The translations under genes were made by a program, and so were the position numbers. Below are positions 56,389 through 64,000 of a stretch of 64,000 nucleotides of DNA, one piece after another; position 1 is the stretch's first letter, and each line of letters starts with the position of its first letter. The notes under the pieces were generated by a model. That model did not search any database. It was not told the origin of the DNA and saw only the letters and a list, made by a program, of their open reading frames with translations. Location of the stretch: positions 186,001-250,000 of the forward strand of contig JAHBWW010000002.1 in NCBI GenBank assembly GCA_019636795.1, written 5' to 3'. Source of the stretch: Phycisphaeraceae bacterium. Lineage in GTDB: Bacteria > Planctomycetota > Phycisphaerae > Phycisphaerales > UBA1924.

Positions 56389-57555
56389 TCAAGCCCGCGA
56401 CAGGTGCTCACGCGCGATCATCACCTCCAGCGTCTGCGCCACCAGATCCACCTCACGCCGCGTCAGGCTCCCATAAAACGGAATCGCAATCGTCCTCTGA
56501 CTCACCGATTCGGCAATCGGAAACTGCCCGGTCTTGAAGCCAAACTTCTCCCGATAAAACTGCTGCAGATGGATGCACGGAAAATACGGAGCCGCACCCA
56601 CATCATGGTTCCGTAGCCCCTGAATGATCCGATCCCGCTCCACATCGGTATACCCCGTCACAAGCCGGATCACGAACACAAACCAACTCTGCTCCGTCTC
56701 CGGCTCGACCGTCGGCAGCACCACCTGCGACGCCCCCATCAGCCTCTGCATGTACATCGTCGCCACATTCCGCCGCGCCGACACAATCGCATCGAACCGC
56801 TCCATCTGCCCCACACCAACCGCCGCATTGATGTCGCTGAGTCGGAAGTTAAAGCCCATCCGTTCATGCGCCAGCCACGAACCCGCCGCCTGCCCCGCCA
56901 CCTGCGACACCGGCCTCCCCTGATTGCGCAAACTTCGGCAGCAATCCGCAAGCCTCGCGTCATCCGTCACGATCATCCCGCCCTCGCCCGTCGTGATCTG
57001 CTTGTTCGGATAAAACCCAAAGACCCCGACCCGCCCGAATGTCCCCGCTGCACGCCCCCGATGCTTAACCCCAAGCGCCTCGCAGCAATCCTCGATCAGG
57101 TGAATCTCATGCCGGGCGCAGATCCGCGCGTAGGTGTCCATGTGCGCCGGATTGCCGAACGTCTCGACCGCCAGCACCGCCTTGGTGCGCGGCGTGATCG
57201 CCGCTTCGAGCGCCTGCGGATCCATGTTCAGCGACCGAGGATCAATATCCACAAACACCGGCTTGGCACCGACAAACAAAATGCAGTTCGCCGACGCCAC
57301 GAACGAGAATGGCGTCGTGATGACTTCATCCCCAGGCCCGATCCCCAGCGCGAGCAATGCCAGATGCAGCCCCGATGTCCCGCTGTTGACCGCAACCGCG
57401 TGCCCACACCCCACACGCTCGGCCACCAACTGCTCAAACCGCTCGACCATGGGCCCGATCGAAAGCCTGCCCGATCGCATCGCTTCGATGACCAGATCTT
57501 CCTCGCGCTGCGACAGATCGGGCTTGCTCAGCGGAATCATTCTGTGGTCTGGCAT
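56389..57555 (-). CDS. DegT/DnrJ/EryC1-family aminotransferase
   Basis: 388 residues; PLP-dependent aminotransferase of nucleotide sugars. The fold motifs NSGTSGLHLALLALGIGPGDEVI, VDIDPRSLNMDP, EDCCEALG and the Schiff-base Lys in GFYPNKQITTGEGG are present. The ATG at 57555 has AAGGCG about 7 bases upstream; a TTG seven codons earlier is less likely. It probably supplies an amino sugar for surface polysaccharides. Confidence 0.9.
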   Translation of the reverse strand: MPDHRMIPLSKPDLSQREEDLVIEAMRSGRLSIGPMVERFEQLVAERVGCGHAVAVNSGTSGLHLALLALGIGPGDEVITTPFSFVASANCILFVGAKPVFVDIDPRSLNMDPQALEAAITPRTKAVLAVETFGNPAHMDTYARICARHEIHLIEDCCEALGVKHRGRAAGTFGRVGVFGFYPNKQITTGEGGMIVTDDARLADCCRSLRNQGRPVSQVAGQAAGSWLAHERMGFNFRLSDINAAVGVGQMERFDAIVSARRNVATMYMQRLMGASQVVLPTVEPETEQSWFVFVIRLVTGYTDVERDRIIQGLRNHDVGAAPYFPCIHLQQFYREKFGFKTGQFPIAESVSQRTIAIPFYGSLTRREVDLVAQTLEVMIAREHLSRA

Positions 57556-57591
57556 CTTTGTCGCCTTGAGTCCCAAGCGATCGTAGCGGAA

Positions 57592-59262
57592 TCACCCTTG
57601 CGCGGGCGATGCCGACGCTTCGCGACGGACATGCTCGATCAATCGGTCAGCCAGATCCCCCATCGTCAGTCCGTCGTACTTGCCCGTGCTGCGCACAATT
57701 TGCTTGTCTGCGATCTGCTTATTCAGACGGGTGAACGCGCTGACCACCGAAGAATGGTTCGGGCGACGCATGGCAGAGGCAATCTCCGGATAACTCCGCG
57801 TAGTCAGCTCGCGGGCTGCATACACCACCAACGCCCGAGCAAGCACCACACGCCGATGACGCCCACTCCCGAGAAAATCACTCATCTCCACATCCAGATC
57901 CCGGCACACGATGCTGATGATTGTCTCGACCGGGATTGGTCTTGTGCGCCGCCCCACGCTTCGCCCTCCACCCTGCCGCCGCATGTCCATCGCGTTCTGC
58001 ACGATCGCTGCCCCGATGCCCCCGTCGCTTGAAGCCAGATCGGGCAGCAGCCTCCAGACCGCTTCGACCTGTGTCAGCACGCCCTCGACATCACGCACCG
58101 AAACCCCTTCCGCCCCGTGTCCGTGCTCTGCGATCAATCGCGCAGCACCATCGGCCAGATGCAGCCCCCGCCGCTCGGCAATGTGGGCGACAATGCGCGT
58201 CCGGAGGTCCAGATCGGGTGCATCAAGCCTCACCACCGCGCCCGACACCAGACGGGAAACCAGAGCGTCGCTGAACTTGCGAATGGCGCGCGGGTGGGCG
58301 TCCGACGCCATCGCGATGCGCGCCCGTCCCACCCCGATCGCATCGAGCGTGTGGAGCAGTTCAGTCTGAGTCGCTTCCTTTCCTGCAACGAAATGCAGGT
58401 CGTCGATGCAGAGAAGGTCCACGTTTCGATACAACCGACGAAACGCGTTCATTGACCCCGACTGAATGGCCATGACAAATTCATTCGTGAAGGCCTCCGC
58501 TGTGGTATAGAGCACTCGACCCCGAGGGTGAACTTCCCTGAACCGGTTGACCACGCTCTGAAGCAGGTGCGTCTTCCCGAGGCCGCACGCGCCGTGAATG
58601 AACAACGGGCTGCACGCACTGATCGCTGTTTCTTCCGCCAATCGCCGCGCTGCTGCGTACGCAACCTTGTTGGCCTCACCCACAACGAACCCCGCGAACT
58701 GGTGTCTTGCTTCCAAGCGATCACCGCTCCGCCCGTTGCTCCGCGATCGTGTCCGCAAGGGCTCTGCCCGTGCGCTGGCGGTCGGTGCAGGTGTTGATCC
58801 CCCTCCGCCGAACGCGCTGCGATCGACGCGAAAATGCAGCGCCAGTGCCCGCCCCCGCCGATCGGATTCATCGCGCAGCACGCGGCGCAGGTCGCACCCG
58901 AATCGCCGTTCGAGCAGATCGCGCGTGAAATCGTTGGGAACGGTCACATCGACCGCGTCATCAACCACCGCAACAAGTGTCTGTTGATCGAAGAACCGTG
59001 CGAAGCGCTCAGGCCCCACCTCCTGGCTGAAAAGCCCCCGAAGATGGTGTGCCAGTTCGGACGGTGACTGACGACCTGGAGATTGCTCTCCGGCGCGAGT
59101 TGATTCGTAGGGTTGACTTTGCACTGCAGCGGATGACCTTGATTCCACCCTGTTCTCCTTTCCGGCGGAGAGTCGATGTGCGTCGCGCTTGCGAAGCACC
59201 GAGTGGGACGAGACGACCGCCGAGACCGCTCGGAGTCGCACGAGATCCGTGGCGTCATCCAT
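57592..59262 (-). CDS. dnaA: Chromosomal replication initiator DnaA
   Basis: 556 residues from the ATG at 59262 (GGGGAG 9 bases upstream). About 70 unusual N-terminal residues precede a domain I-like segment (about 70-135). The AAA+ core has Walker A GACGLGKT (224-231) and Walker B LLCIDDLHFVAGKEATQTE; domain IV ends in RRPNHSSVVSAFTRLNKQI, the DnaA DNA-binding signature. Linker 150-190 is Arg/Ser-rich. No dnaN follows. A region with DnaA-box-like sites lies before it. Confidence 0.93.
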   Translation of the reverse strand: MDDATDLVRLRAVSAVVSSHSVLRKRDAHRLSAGKENRVESRSSAAVQSQPYESTRAGEQSPGRQSPSELAHHLRGLFSQEVGPERFARFFDQQTLVAVVDDAVDVTVPNDFTRDLLERRFGCDLRRVLRDESDRRGRALALHFRVDRSAFGGGGSTPAPTASARAEPLRTRSRSNGRSGDRLEARHQFAGFVVGEANKVAYAAARRLAEETAISACSPLFIHGACGLGKTHLLQSVVNRFREVHPRGRVLYTTAEAFTNEFVMAIQSGSMNAFRRLYRNVDLLCIDDLHFVAGKEATQTELLHTLDAIGVGRARIAMASDAHPRAIRKFSDALVSRLVSGAVVRLDAPDLDLRTRIVAHIAERRGLHLADGAARLIAEHGHGAEGVSVRDVEGVLTQVEAVWRLLPDLASSDGGIGAAIVQNAMDMRRQGGGRSVGRRTRPIPVETIISIVCRDLDVEMSDFLGSGRHRRVVLARALVVYAARELTTRSYPEIASAMRRPNHSSVVSAFTRLNKQIADKQIVRSTGKYDGLTMGDLADRLIEHVRREASASPAQG

Positions 59263-59642
59263 GCCGCCGATCTCCCCGCCAAACCTCTGCAGGCCTGCTG
59301 GCGGGCGTGAAGTTCTGTTGTGGTGCCTTGTGCGCACATGATCGCCTCAGCATGCTGTTGGAGCATGCTGCCCTTTCGCAACGCATCCAATGAACAGGTC
59401 TTCATGTCGGCCCAAATCTCCTTGGCCGACGACCGGACCAGCGTAGTACACTCGGGCACTTCGTGCAACGAGGACATCTCCCGAAAACTCATTCACATCG
59501 CGTCCAGAGCCTAGAAAACCAACAACTTGCGCCCAAAAAAAAACTCTTATCCACGACGCATCGCGTCGCCATCCAAAGCCTGTGAACAACCGCGTGGACA
59601 ACACGACTTCTTCACACAATCGCCCGAGGATTTACGCAATCT
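59263..59642. other. Intergenic region before dnaA with DnaA-box-like sites, candidate oriC
   Basis: 380 bases without a gene. DnaA-box-like 9-mers (TTATNCACA) are at 59489-59497 (TCATTCACA), 59547-59555 (TTATCCACG), 59581-59589 (reverse, TTGTTCACA) and 59593-59601 (reverse, TTGTCCACG). An A-run (CCCAAAAAAAAACTC, about 59533) lies beside the second. A hairpin CAGCATGCT gttgg AGCATGCTG lies at 59348-59370. It can be the dnaA control region, an origin, or both. Confidence 0.45.
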
Positions 59643-60638
59643 TCACCGCGCAGTCTCCAGCGTCGGGCGCACCAGCGCGTGTCGATGATCAATCGGCACG
59701 AACCCGAATCGGTCGTACAGACGCAACGCCGGCTCGTTGCGCATATCCACCGCACACGTCATCTCGACTGCACCAGTCCTGCGCGCCGATGCGATCGCAC
59801 GCGACATCAGAATTCCGCCTAGTCCGCGCCCGCGCAGCACGGGTGACCACCCGACGTACACCAACTCAACAAGGCGCTGGTCAGGAAACGGACTCAGAAG
59901 AAGCGCGCCTTCTGGCTGATCATCCAGTTCAATCACCCACCAGAGCGCGGGGTCGTGTTGCCCAGTTGAAAGGTGCGATTGAATCACGTCACCAGTCTCG
60001 CGCATGCCGCAGAGCGCGGGGCAGTCGAGCGTGTCGATGTAACTGCGCTCGAGCGCGCGCGCAAGAGTGTCTCGCTCTGCCGGGATCTTCAGATCCCCGA
60101 TCGGGCGCACGCGCACGCCCGAGGGCATCGCCCCTTCCACCGCTTCGTGGTGTGCCAAATCAAGCCTCAATCGCAGATAATCCAGTTGAGCGACTTCCTG
60201 CATCCCCGCTTCGAGGCACGCTGTGAGCGACCACGTCTCGCGCGGCGAGACAAGAGTCTGGCACAACCGGATCCGATCAGACAGGTGTTCGTCCACTTCG
60301 GCGAACGCGGCTGTGATGGCATCCACCCGATTGTGGTGCTGGGTCGCGGGGTCGGCAGCGGATGGCGCGTCATCCTGGCCGGAGACGTACACCATCGCTG
60401 TGCGCCCTGAAGTAGGGACCAGGAGGCAGACCTGAGCGACTCGGGGCGGAGAGGCGGACCAGTCAACCACCCCCCACAGGAGGGAGAGGTCTATCCCGTG
60501 TGCCGGGGCGGCCTCGATGAGTTGTCGGGCGGCTGCCCGCCGAGCGCGCGCAGGAACGCTCACGAGGCGTTCGGCAGCCGATTCAACCAGGGGGGCGGGG
60601 ATTCGGGAGGCGGAGTGCATGGGTAAAGAGTTGGGCAT
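59643..60638 (-). CDS. GNAT-family N-acetyltransferase
   Basis: 331 residues. The C-terminal 130 residues form the GNAT domain with LVELVYVGWSPVLRGRGLGGILMSRAIASARRTGAVEMTCAVDMRNEPALRLYDRFGF, including the acetyl-CoA loop RGRGLG. The first 180 residues are not recognised. The start ATG at 60638 has no good ribosome-binding site, and a Met six codons on is possible. It is upstream of dnaA on the same strand, separated by the DnaA-box region. Confidence 0.78.
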   Translation of the reverse strand: MPNSLPMHSASRIPAPLVESAAERLVSVPARARRAAARQLIEAAPAHGIDLSLLWGVVDWSASPPRVAQVCLLVPTSGRTAMVYVSGQDDAPSAADPATQHHNRVDAITAAFAEVDEHLSDRIRLCQTLVSPRETWSLTACLEAGMQEVAQLDYLRLRLDLAHHEAVEGAMPSGVRVRPIGDLKIPAERDTLARALERSYIDTLDCPALCGMRETGDVIQSHLSTGQHDPALWWVIELDDQPEGALLLSPFPDQRLVELVYVGWSPVLRGRGLGGILMSRAIASARRTGAVEMTCAVDMRNEPALRLYDRFGFVPIDHRHALVRPTLETAR

Positions 60639-60830
60639 GGGCTCGAACCAACGAGGCGGGATCAGCGAATCGGATTCAGCGTGGCAGGATTGGTGGGGTG
60701 GGGTTTGACGTGCTGCGCCATGTCACTAGACTATCAACCCGAAGGGCAACCGGGCGGACGGCGTGGGATCGTCCCGACTGATGGCAGCGCAATCGAGTTT
60801 CAAGCCTCACTGGCAGATCGGTGGACATTG

Positions 60831-61493
60831 ATGAAGTTCCCAGTGTTGAGTACGCGGTATTCGGGTCGAAGGGCAGGCCTGGTGTCGCTGGTTCTGGTGT
60901 GCATCCTGGCGCTGCAACTTCCGATGGTCGTGGCTCTGGCTCCTGAGCCGGACCCGGTTCCGACGCGGTGGGAACTGGATTTCCAACCTGGGCCCTTGCG
61001 GGTGATGTGGGTGGAGTTGCCCAATCAGCCGGCAAGGCACTATTTTTACATGACGTATCGGGTCACGAACTATTCGGGGCAGGATCTGATCTTTGCTCCT
61101 TCATTTGACCTTGTGACGGCTGAGGGTGCGATTCGGCGGGCGGGACGCGAAGTTCCGCCGGAGGTGACTGCGTATCTGCTGGGGCAGTTGCGCAGCCCGT
61201 ACCTCGAGGATCAGATCAGCATTTTGGGGCAAATACTCCAGGGTATCGAGAACGCCCGGGACGGCCTGATTGTGTGGCCTGCGGATGATCTGGAGACCGA
61301 CGGCATCCAGGTTTTCGCGGCTGGTCTTTCGGGCGAGTACAAGCCGTTCGTGGTTCGTGACCCGGAGACAAAGCGGAACAAGCGGGTGATGCTGCGCAAG
61401 ACGCTGATGTTGTCGTATGACACACCGGGGATGTTGCAGGGGCGCGGGCCTGAGCCTTTGCCCTTGACCGGGTCTCTCTGGGTGATGCGGTAA
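60831..61493 (+). CDS. Secreted protein of unknown function
   Basis: 220 residues. A signal peptide (about 15-38, hydrophobic VSLVLVCILALQLPMVVA) precedes an alpha/beta body with YFYMTYRVTNYSGQDLIFAP and PLRKTLMLSYDTPG. The pattern resembles a planctomycete secreted protein of unknown function. The weak GGTGGA lies before the ATG. rpmA follows in the same direction 87 bases later. Confidence 0.65.
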   Translation: MKFPVLSTRYSGRRAGLVSLVLVCILALQLPMVVALAPEPDPVPTRWELDFQPGPLRVMWVELPNQPARHYFYMTYRVTNYSGQDLIFAPSFDLVTAEGAIRRAGREVPPEVTAYLLGQLRSPYLEDQISILGQILQGIENARDGLIVWPADDLETDGIQVFAAGLSGEYKPFVVRDPETKRNKRVMLRKTLMLSYDTPGMLQGRGPEPLPLTGSLWVMR

Positions 61494-61580
61494 GCGTTGT
61501 GGCGGCGGGAAACTGGACGAGAGGCAACGGAGGGGCTAACCTTCTCTCCGCCCCTGACCGGGTGCGATGAGGCACTGAAT

Positions 61581-61883
61581 ATGGCACACAAGAAGGGCCA
61601 AGGCTCGACCAAGAACGGACGCACCAGCAACCCGCAATATCGCGGGATCAAGCTTTATGGGGGCGAAGATGTCCGCCCGGGCGCGATCATCGTGCGCCAG
61701 TGCGGGACGCAGTTCCTGCCTGGGTTCAATGTTCGCCGCGGCAAGGACGACACGCTGTTCAGCGTTTCTGAGGGCAAGGTGGTGTTCATCGGGCGCAAGG
61801 TGCATGTGGACCCGCTGAACCCGGACGCACCGCGTCCCCAGCCTCTGCGTGAGTACCGGGCCAAGGCTGCGGCGCAGAACTGA
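61581..61883 (+). CDS. rpmA: 50S ribosomal protein L27 (bL27)
   Basis: 100 residues. [48 protein letters not shown] is a clear bL27 start; no N-terminal cleavable extension is present. rplU, the usual partner, is not adjacent. A strong terminator follows. Confidence 0.95.
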   Translation: MAHKKGQGSTKNGRTSNPQYRGIKLYGGEDVRPGAIIVRQCGTQFLPGFNVRRGKDDTLFSVSEGKVVFIGRKVHVDPLNPDAPRPQPLREYRAKAAAQN

Positions 61884-61913
61884 GTCGAAGCACAACACGA
61901 ATCTTGAACCATG

Positions 61914-61939
61914 AACCGACGTAAAGCGTCGGTTTTTTT
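61914..61939 (+). terminator. Rho-independent terminator of rpmA
   Basis: AACCGACG pairs with CGTCGGTT around a loop of about five bases, followed by a run of T. It lies about 30 bases after the rpmA stop. Confidence 0.85.
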
Positions 61940-61977
61940 ACGCAACCTATGTTGGTTACTAGGCCTGCGCTACCAGT

Positions 61978-62005
61978 GAGTCACCTCTGCGTCTGAAAGT
62001 GACTC
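61978..62005. repeat. Inverted repeat before the orphan lipoprotein gene
   Basis: GAGTCAC (61978-61984) and GTGACTC (61999-62005) are seven-base arms with 14 bases between them, and the left arm lies inside the palindrome GTGAGTCAC. It may be an operator for the next gene or a chance repeat. Confidence 0.35.
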
Positions 62006-62152
62006 AATACAGGTTACGCCGAATGGTCAGTTACAACTAGGGATATCCACACCAAGAACTGTTGACTAGAGCGTGCTCCTCAGAAAGTCGGTACATTTTC
62101 CTCGGGGTACTCGGGGGTCCTCGACAGGTCAAATTTGAAAAAGGAAAATGGG

Positions 62153-63469
62153 ATGAGGATGCGGATTTTCTGTGCCGGAGCGTTGCTGGCTGTGATTTTC
62201 GCGAGTTTCGGATGCAGCGCTTCGTACACATCGGAGCGAAGGCGTTCGAGTTGGGAACAAGGTGGAAACGGCAGTGCATATCGCATTCCGAGCTTGCTCA
62301 CAGTGAAGGGCTCAGAAGCCGGCGAGTCGAGGTTTCTTGAGGTGAATCTGAAGTCGTATTACTTCAAGGAAGATCGCGACGCGAACTTTGTCGCGCCGGA
62401 GGAAGTGCGTCAGGCCCGGTTGGTTATGAGCGAAGTGCGAGGGCAATCAGCCCGCGCAGACAGTGATCTGCGCAGGGCTGAAGCGGAGCATGCTTCAGCC
62501 TTAGCCGCGCTTGCGAGGCATCAGACGGCTCTGAATCTTGCGCTTGAGTCTGAGGCTCGAAACACAAAGAAGCTTGAATCGCTGAATCGTGCGGCAATCA
62601 AAGCTCAAAGCGATGTGACCGAGAGCAACTCAAAGGTCGAACAGGCAACAATCAACAAGGGGGAAGCAACCGAACGTGTGGTCAAACAGGCCGTACAGGT
62701 ACGAGCGATAGAAGACGCCTTCAACGTTCGGAAAACCGCGTATCGGCGTGCGACAGAATCGACAACTGATCGAAACCGCTTGATCGCGGACTTGATGCAC
62801 CTTTCCGAACGAATTGCCGTCATCCACTTGAGTTCAATACTCGCTGCGGAGGATATGTGGGAGATTTCACTTGGAACAGCGCGTAATTCACTCGCCGGGC
62901 TGGCAGCGGTGCTTGATCCATCCGGAACGACTCGAGGACTGGCAGCGGGTGCGGCGTTCGCCGGTGCAACCGGCGACCTGCTTCGCTCCGAGTTGTACGC
63001 AAAGTCGTTCGCGACTGCGATCGTGCGGGCGTGCGATGACGAACGAAGGGACTATCGAATCAGCATGGAATCCCGGATGACCCAAACGATCGATAAGTAT
63101 CCGATCGATCTGGCACTGGTGGATCTTGTGGAGTATCACAAGCGAGGTTCATTCTGGCATGGCCTCTCGGTTGTCGTGGAGCGGGCGAGCACGCCTGAGG
63201 ATCTGGCTGCCCTGAAGACGGAAGCTGAGCGGAATTCTCTTATCGCACAAGCGTCCGTCAAGCGCATCACGCTCGTGACAAGTCTCGACAGAGTCAGGCG
63301 GACTATGGGCGCCGAGGAATATGTAGAAGTGCGCAGTGAGCTCAACACACTCTTTGGCGACGAGTTTCGCTTTCTTAGTCGATCCATGACACTTGACGGC
63401 CTGAGGCACTACAACAGGGCACTCGAAGAGCTGCAAGCGAAATTGGATCAGTCGGTATCAGGTGGCTGA
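62153..63469 (+). CDS. Orphan lipoprotein with long coiled coil
   Basis: 438 residues. MRMRIFCAGALLAVIFASFGC is a lipoprotein signal with Cys at about 21. Residues about 85-200 form a coiled coil with regular heptads (SARADSDLRRAEAEHASALAALARHQTALNLALESEARNTKKLESLNRAAIK); the rest is helical with TSLDRVRRTMGAEEY near the end. AAGGAA precedes the ATG. Its codon use and GC look lower than its neighbours, and it has its own terminator-separated region. No family recognised; it could be accessory or acquired. Confidence 0.65.
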   Translation: MRMRIFCAGALLAVIFASFGCSASYTSERRRSSWEQGGNGSAYRIPSLLTVKGSEAGESRFLEVNLKSYYFKEDRDANFVAPEEVRQARLVMSEVRGQSARADSDLRRAEAEHASALAALARHQTALNLALESEARNTKKLESLNRAAIKAQSDVTESNSKVEQATINKGEATERVVKQAVQVRAIEDAFNVRKTAYRRATESTTDRNRLIADLMHLSERIAVIHLSSILAAEDMWEISLGTARNSLAGLAAVLDPSGTTRGLAAGAAFAGATGDLLRSELYAKSFATAIVRACDDERRDYRISMESRMTQTIDKYPIDLALVDLVEYHKRGSFWHGLSVVVERASTPEDLAALKTEAERNSLIAQASVKRITLVTSLDRVRRTMGAEEYVEVRSELNTLFGDEFRFLSRSMTLDGLRHYNRALEELQAKLDQSVSGG

Positions 63470-63556
63470 CTCAAGGGAGAATGCGACCCATTACTTGAGT
63501 AACCGCTCGACAGCTTGCTGCATCGGAGATTTTAAGGGTGTCTGCTGCAGTCTCAA

Positions 63557-64000
63557 TTATACGAAAGGCTGCCATTCGCATTGAAGATTGACAGATTCTC
63601 GCAATCGAACCATGTATGCGCGGCGTGTGATTTGGGTGCATCCGAATTGGACAAGGTGCGGATTGGTGAACTGAGTATCGAGGAGGGTGTAGCCGCGACG
63701 TCGGAGGTGAGCAACGAGGTGGACAAGGCAGACCTTGCTGGCGTCGGTGCCTCCGAGGTCGGGGCGGGAGAACATGGATTCGCCAGCGAAGAGTCCTCCG
63801 AGGGCCACGCCATAGAGCCCTCCGACGAGTATCGGACCCTGTTCTGTGGTGAGCCATGCTTCGACGGAGTGTGCATGCCCGGCGCGGTGGAGCATGGAGT
63901 ATGCGTTGCGAATGCGATGGTCGATCCAGGTCTCTCCGCCGGGGCCAGCGCGAGGCCGGCTGCACGCTTCGATCACGGCGTCGAAGGCGGTGTCTGCGGT
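63557..64000 (-). CDS. aat: Leucyl/phenylalanyl-tRNA--protein transferase (5' end outside window)
   Basis: The frame is open to the end of the window. The visible 147 residues include [47 protein letters not shown] and [33 protein letters not shown], the catalytic core of Aat, which adds Leu or Phe to N-termini for N-end-rule degradation by ClpS-ClpAP. The C-terminus (63557) looks complete. Confidence 0.92.
   Translation of the reverse strand, partial: TADTAFDAVIEACSRPRAGPGGETWIDHRIRNAYSMLHRAGHAHSVEAWLTTEQGPILVGGLYGVALGGLFAGESMFSRPDLGGTDASKVCLVHLVAHLRRRGYTLLDTQFTNPHLVQFGCTQITRRAYMVRLRESVNLQCEWQPFV

Overview
The window looks like chromosomal DNA of a planctomycete, most probably class Phycisphaerae. 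This rests on high GC, a 16S rRNA gene that stands alone without a linked 23S, prepilin-type secreted proteins, a short secreted protein with a PEP-CTERM-like tail (IPAPAALATLIGG plus RRRR), repeated CxxC...CPxCG zinc-ribbon membrane proteins, DUF1573, and an McsA-McsB pair. The taxonomic call is my inference; the 16S at 51.34-52.82 kb would settle it. Almost the whole window is densely coding. I see no CRISPR array, prophage, transposase or tRNA gene.

Layout. 0-1.5 kb: end of pyrF, convergent rnc, then rpmH. 1.7-10.8 kb: an OPT-family transporter with a small membrane partner, a secreted putative metzincin-like protease, an OsmC protein, an M24 peptidase and a secreted DUF885-type peptidase, so this is a peptide uptake and degradation block. 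11-18.2 kb: two prepilin-type proteins, ispH, an EEP-family lipoprotein, threonine aldolase and a lipoprotein. 18.3-30.7 kb: pyruvate phosphate dikinase with a Lys-rich N-terminal extension, a translationally coupled pabB-nudix pair, a glycan block (large glycosyltransferase, an inverted-order HldE-like fusion, GT2), citrate synthase and two zinc-ribbon membrane proteins. 30.7-42.7 kb: trmB, prkA, an HTH protein beside a striking inverted repeat and a PEP-CTERM-like gene, a methyltransferase, an MFS transporter, a DUF1573-rhodanese-MauE operon, rpsR, a free-methionine-sulfoxide-reductase-like GAF protein and a pseudouridine synthase.

42.7-49.5 kb: a tightly packed plus-strand run with a beta-propeller protein, an alpha/beta hydrolase with a Cys nucleophile, a conserved protein of unknown function, a large gene split by an apparent +1 frameshift, and a sulfotransferase. 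49.6-53.3 kb: a zinc-ribbon membrane protein and the solitary 16S rRNA with recognisable promoter, boxA and downstream hairpins. 53.3-60.6 kb: comF-mcsB-mcsA, rpmB, a DegT-type aminotransferase, dnaA with DnaA-box-like sites upstream, and a GNAT protein. 60.8-64 kb: a secreted protein, rpmA with a clear terminator, an orphan coiled-coil lipoprotein and the 5'-truncated aat gene.

Most genes are housekeeping or envelope genes. The most unusual items are the HTH/inverted-repeat/PEP-CTERM locus (35.6 kb), the HldE-like fusion with a degraded kinase site (25.6 kb), the frameshifted gene (47.2 kb), the metzincin-like secreted protein (5.1 kb) and the recurring membrane zinc-ribbon family. I did not find a clear, complete new defence or mobile system.
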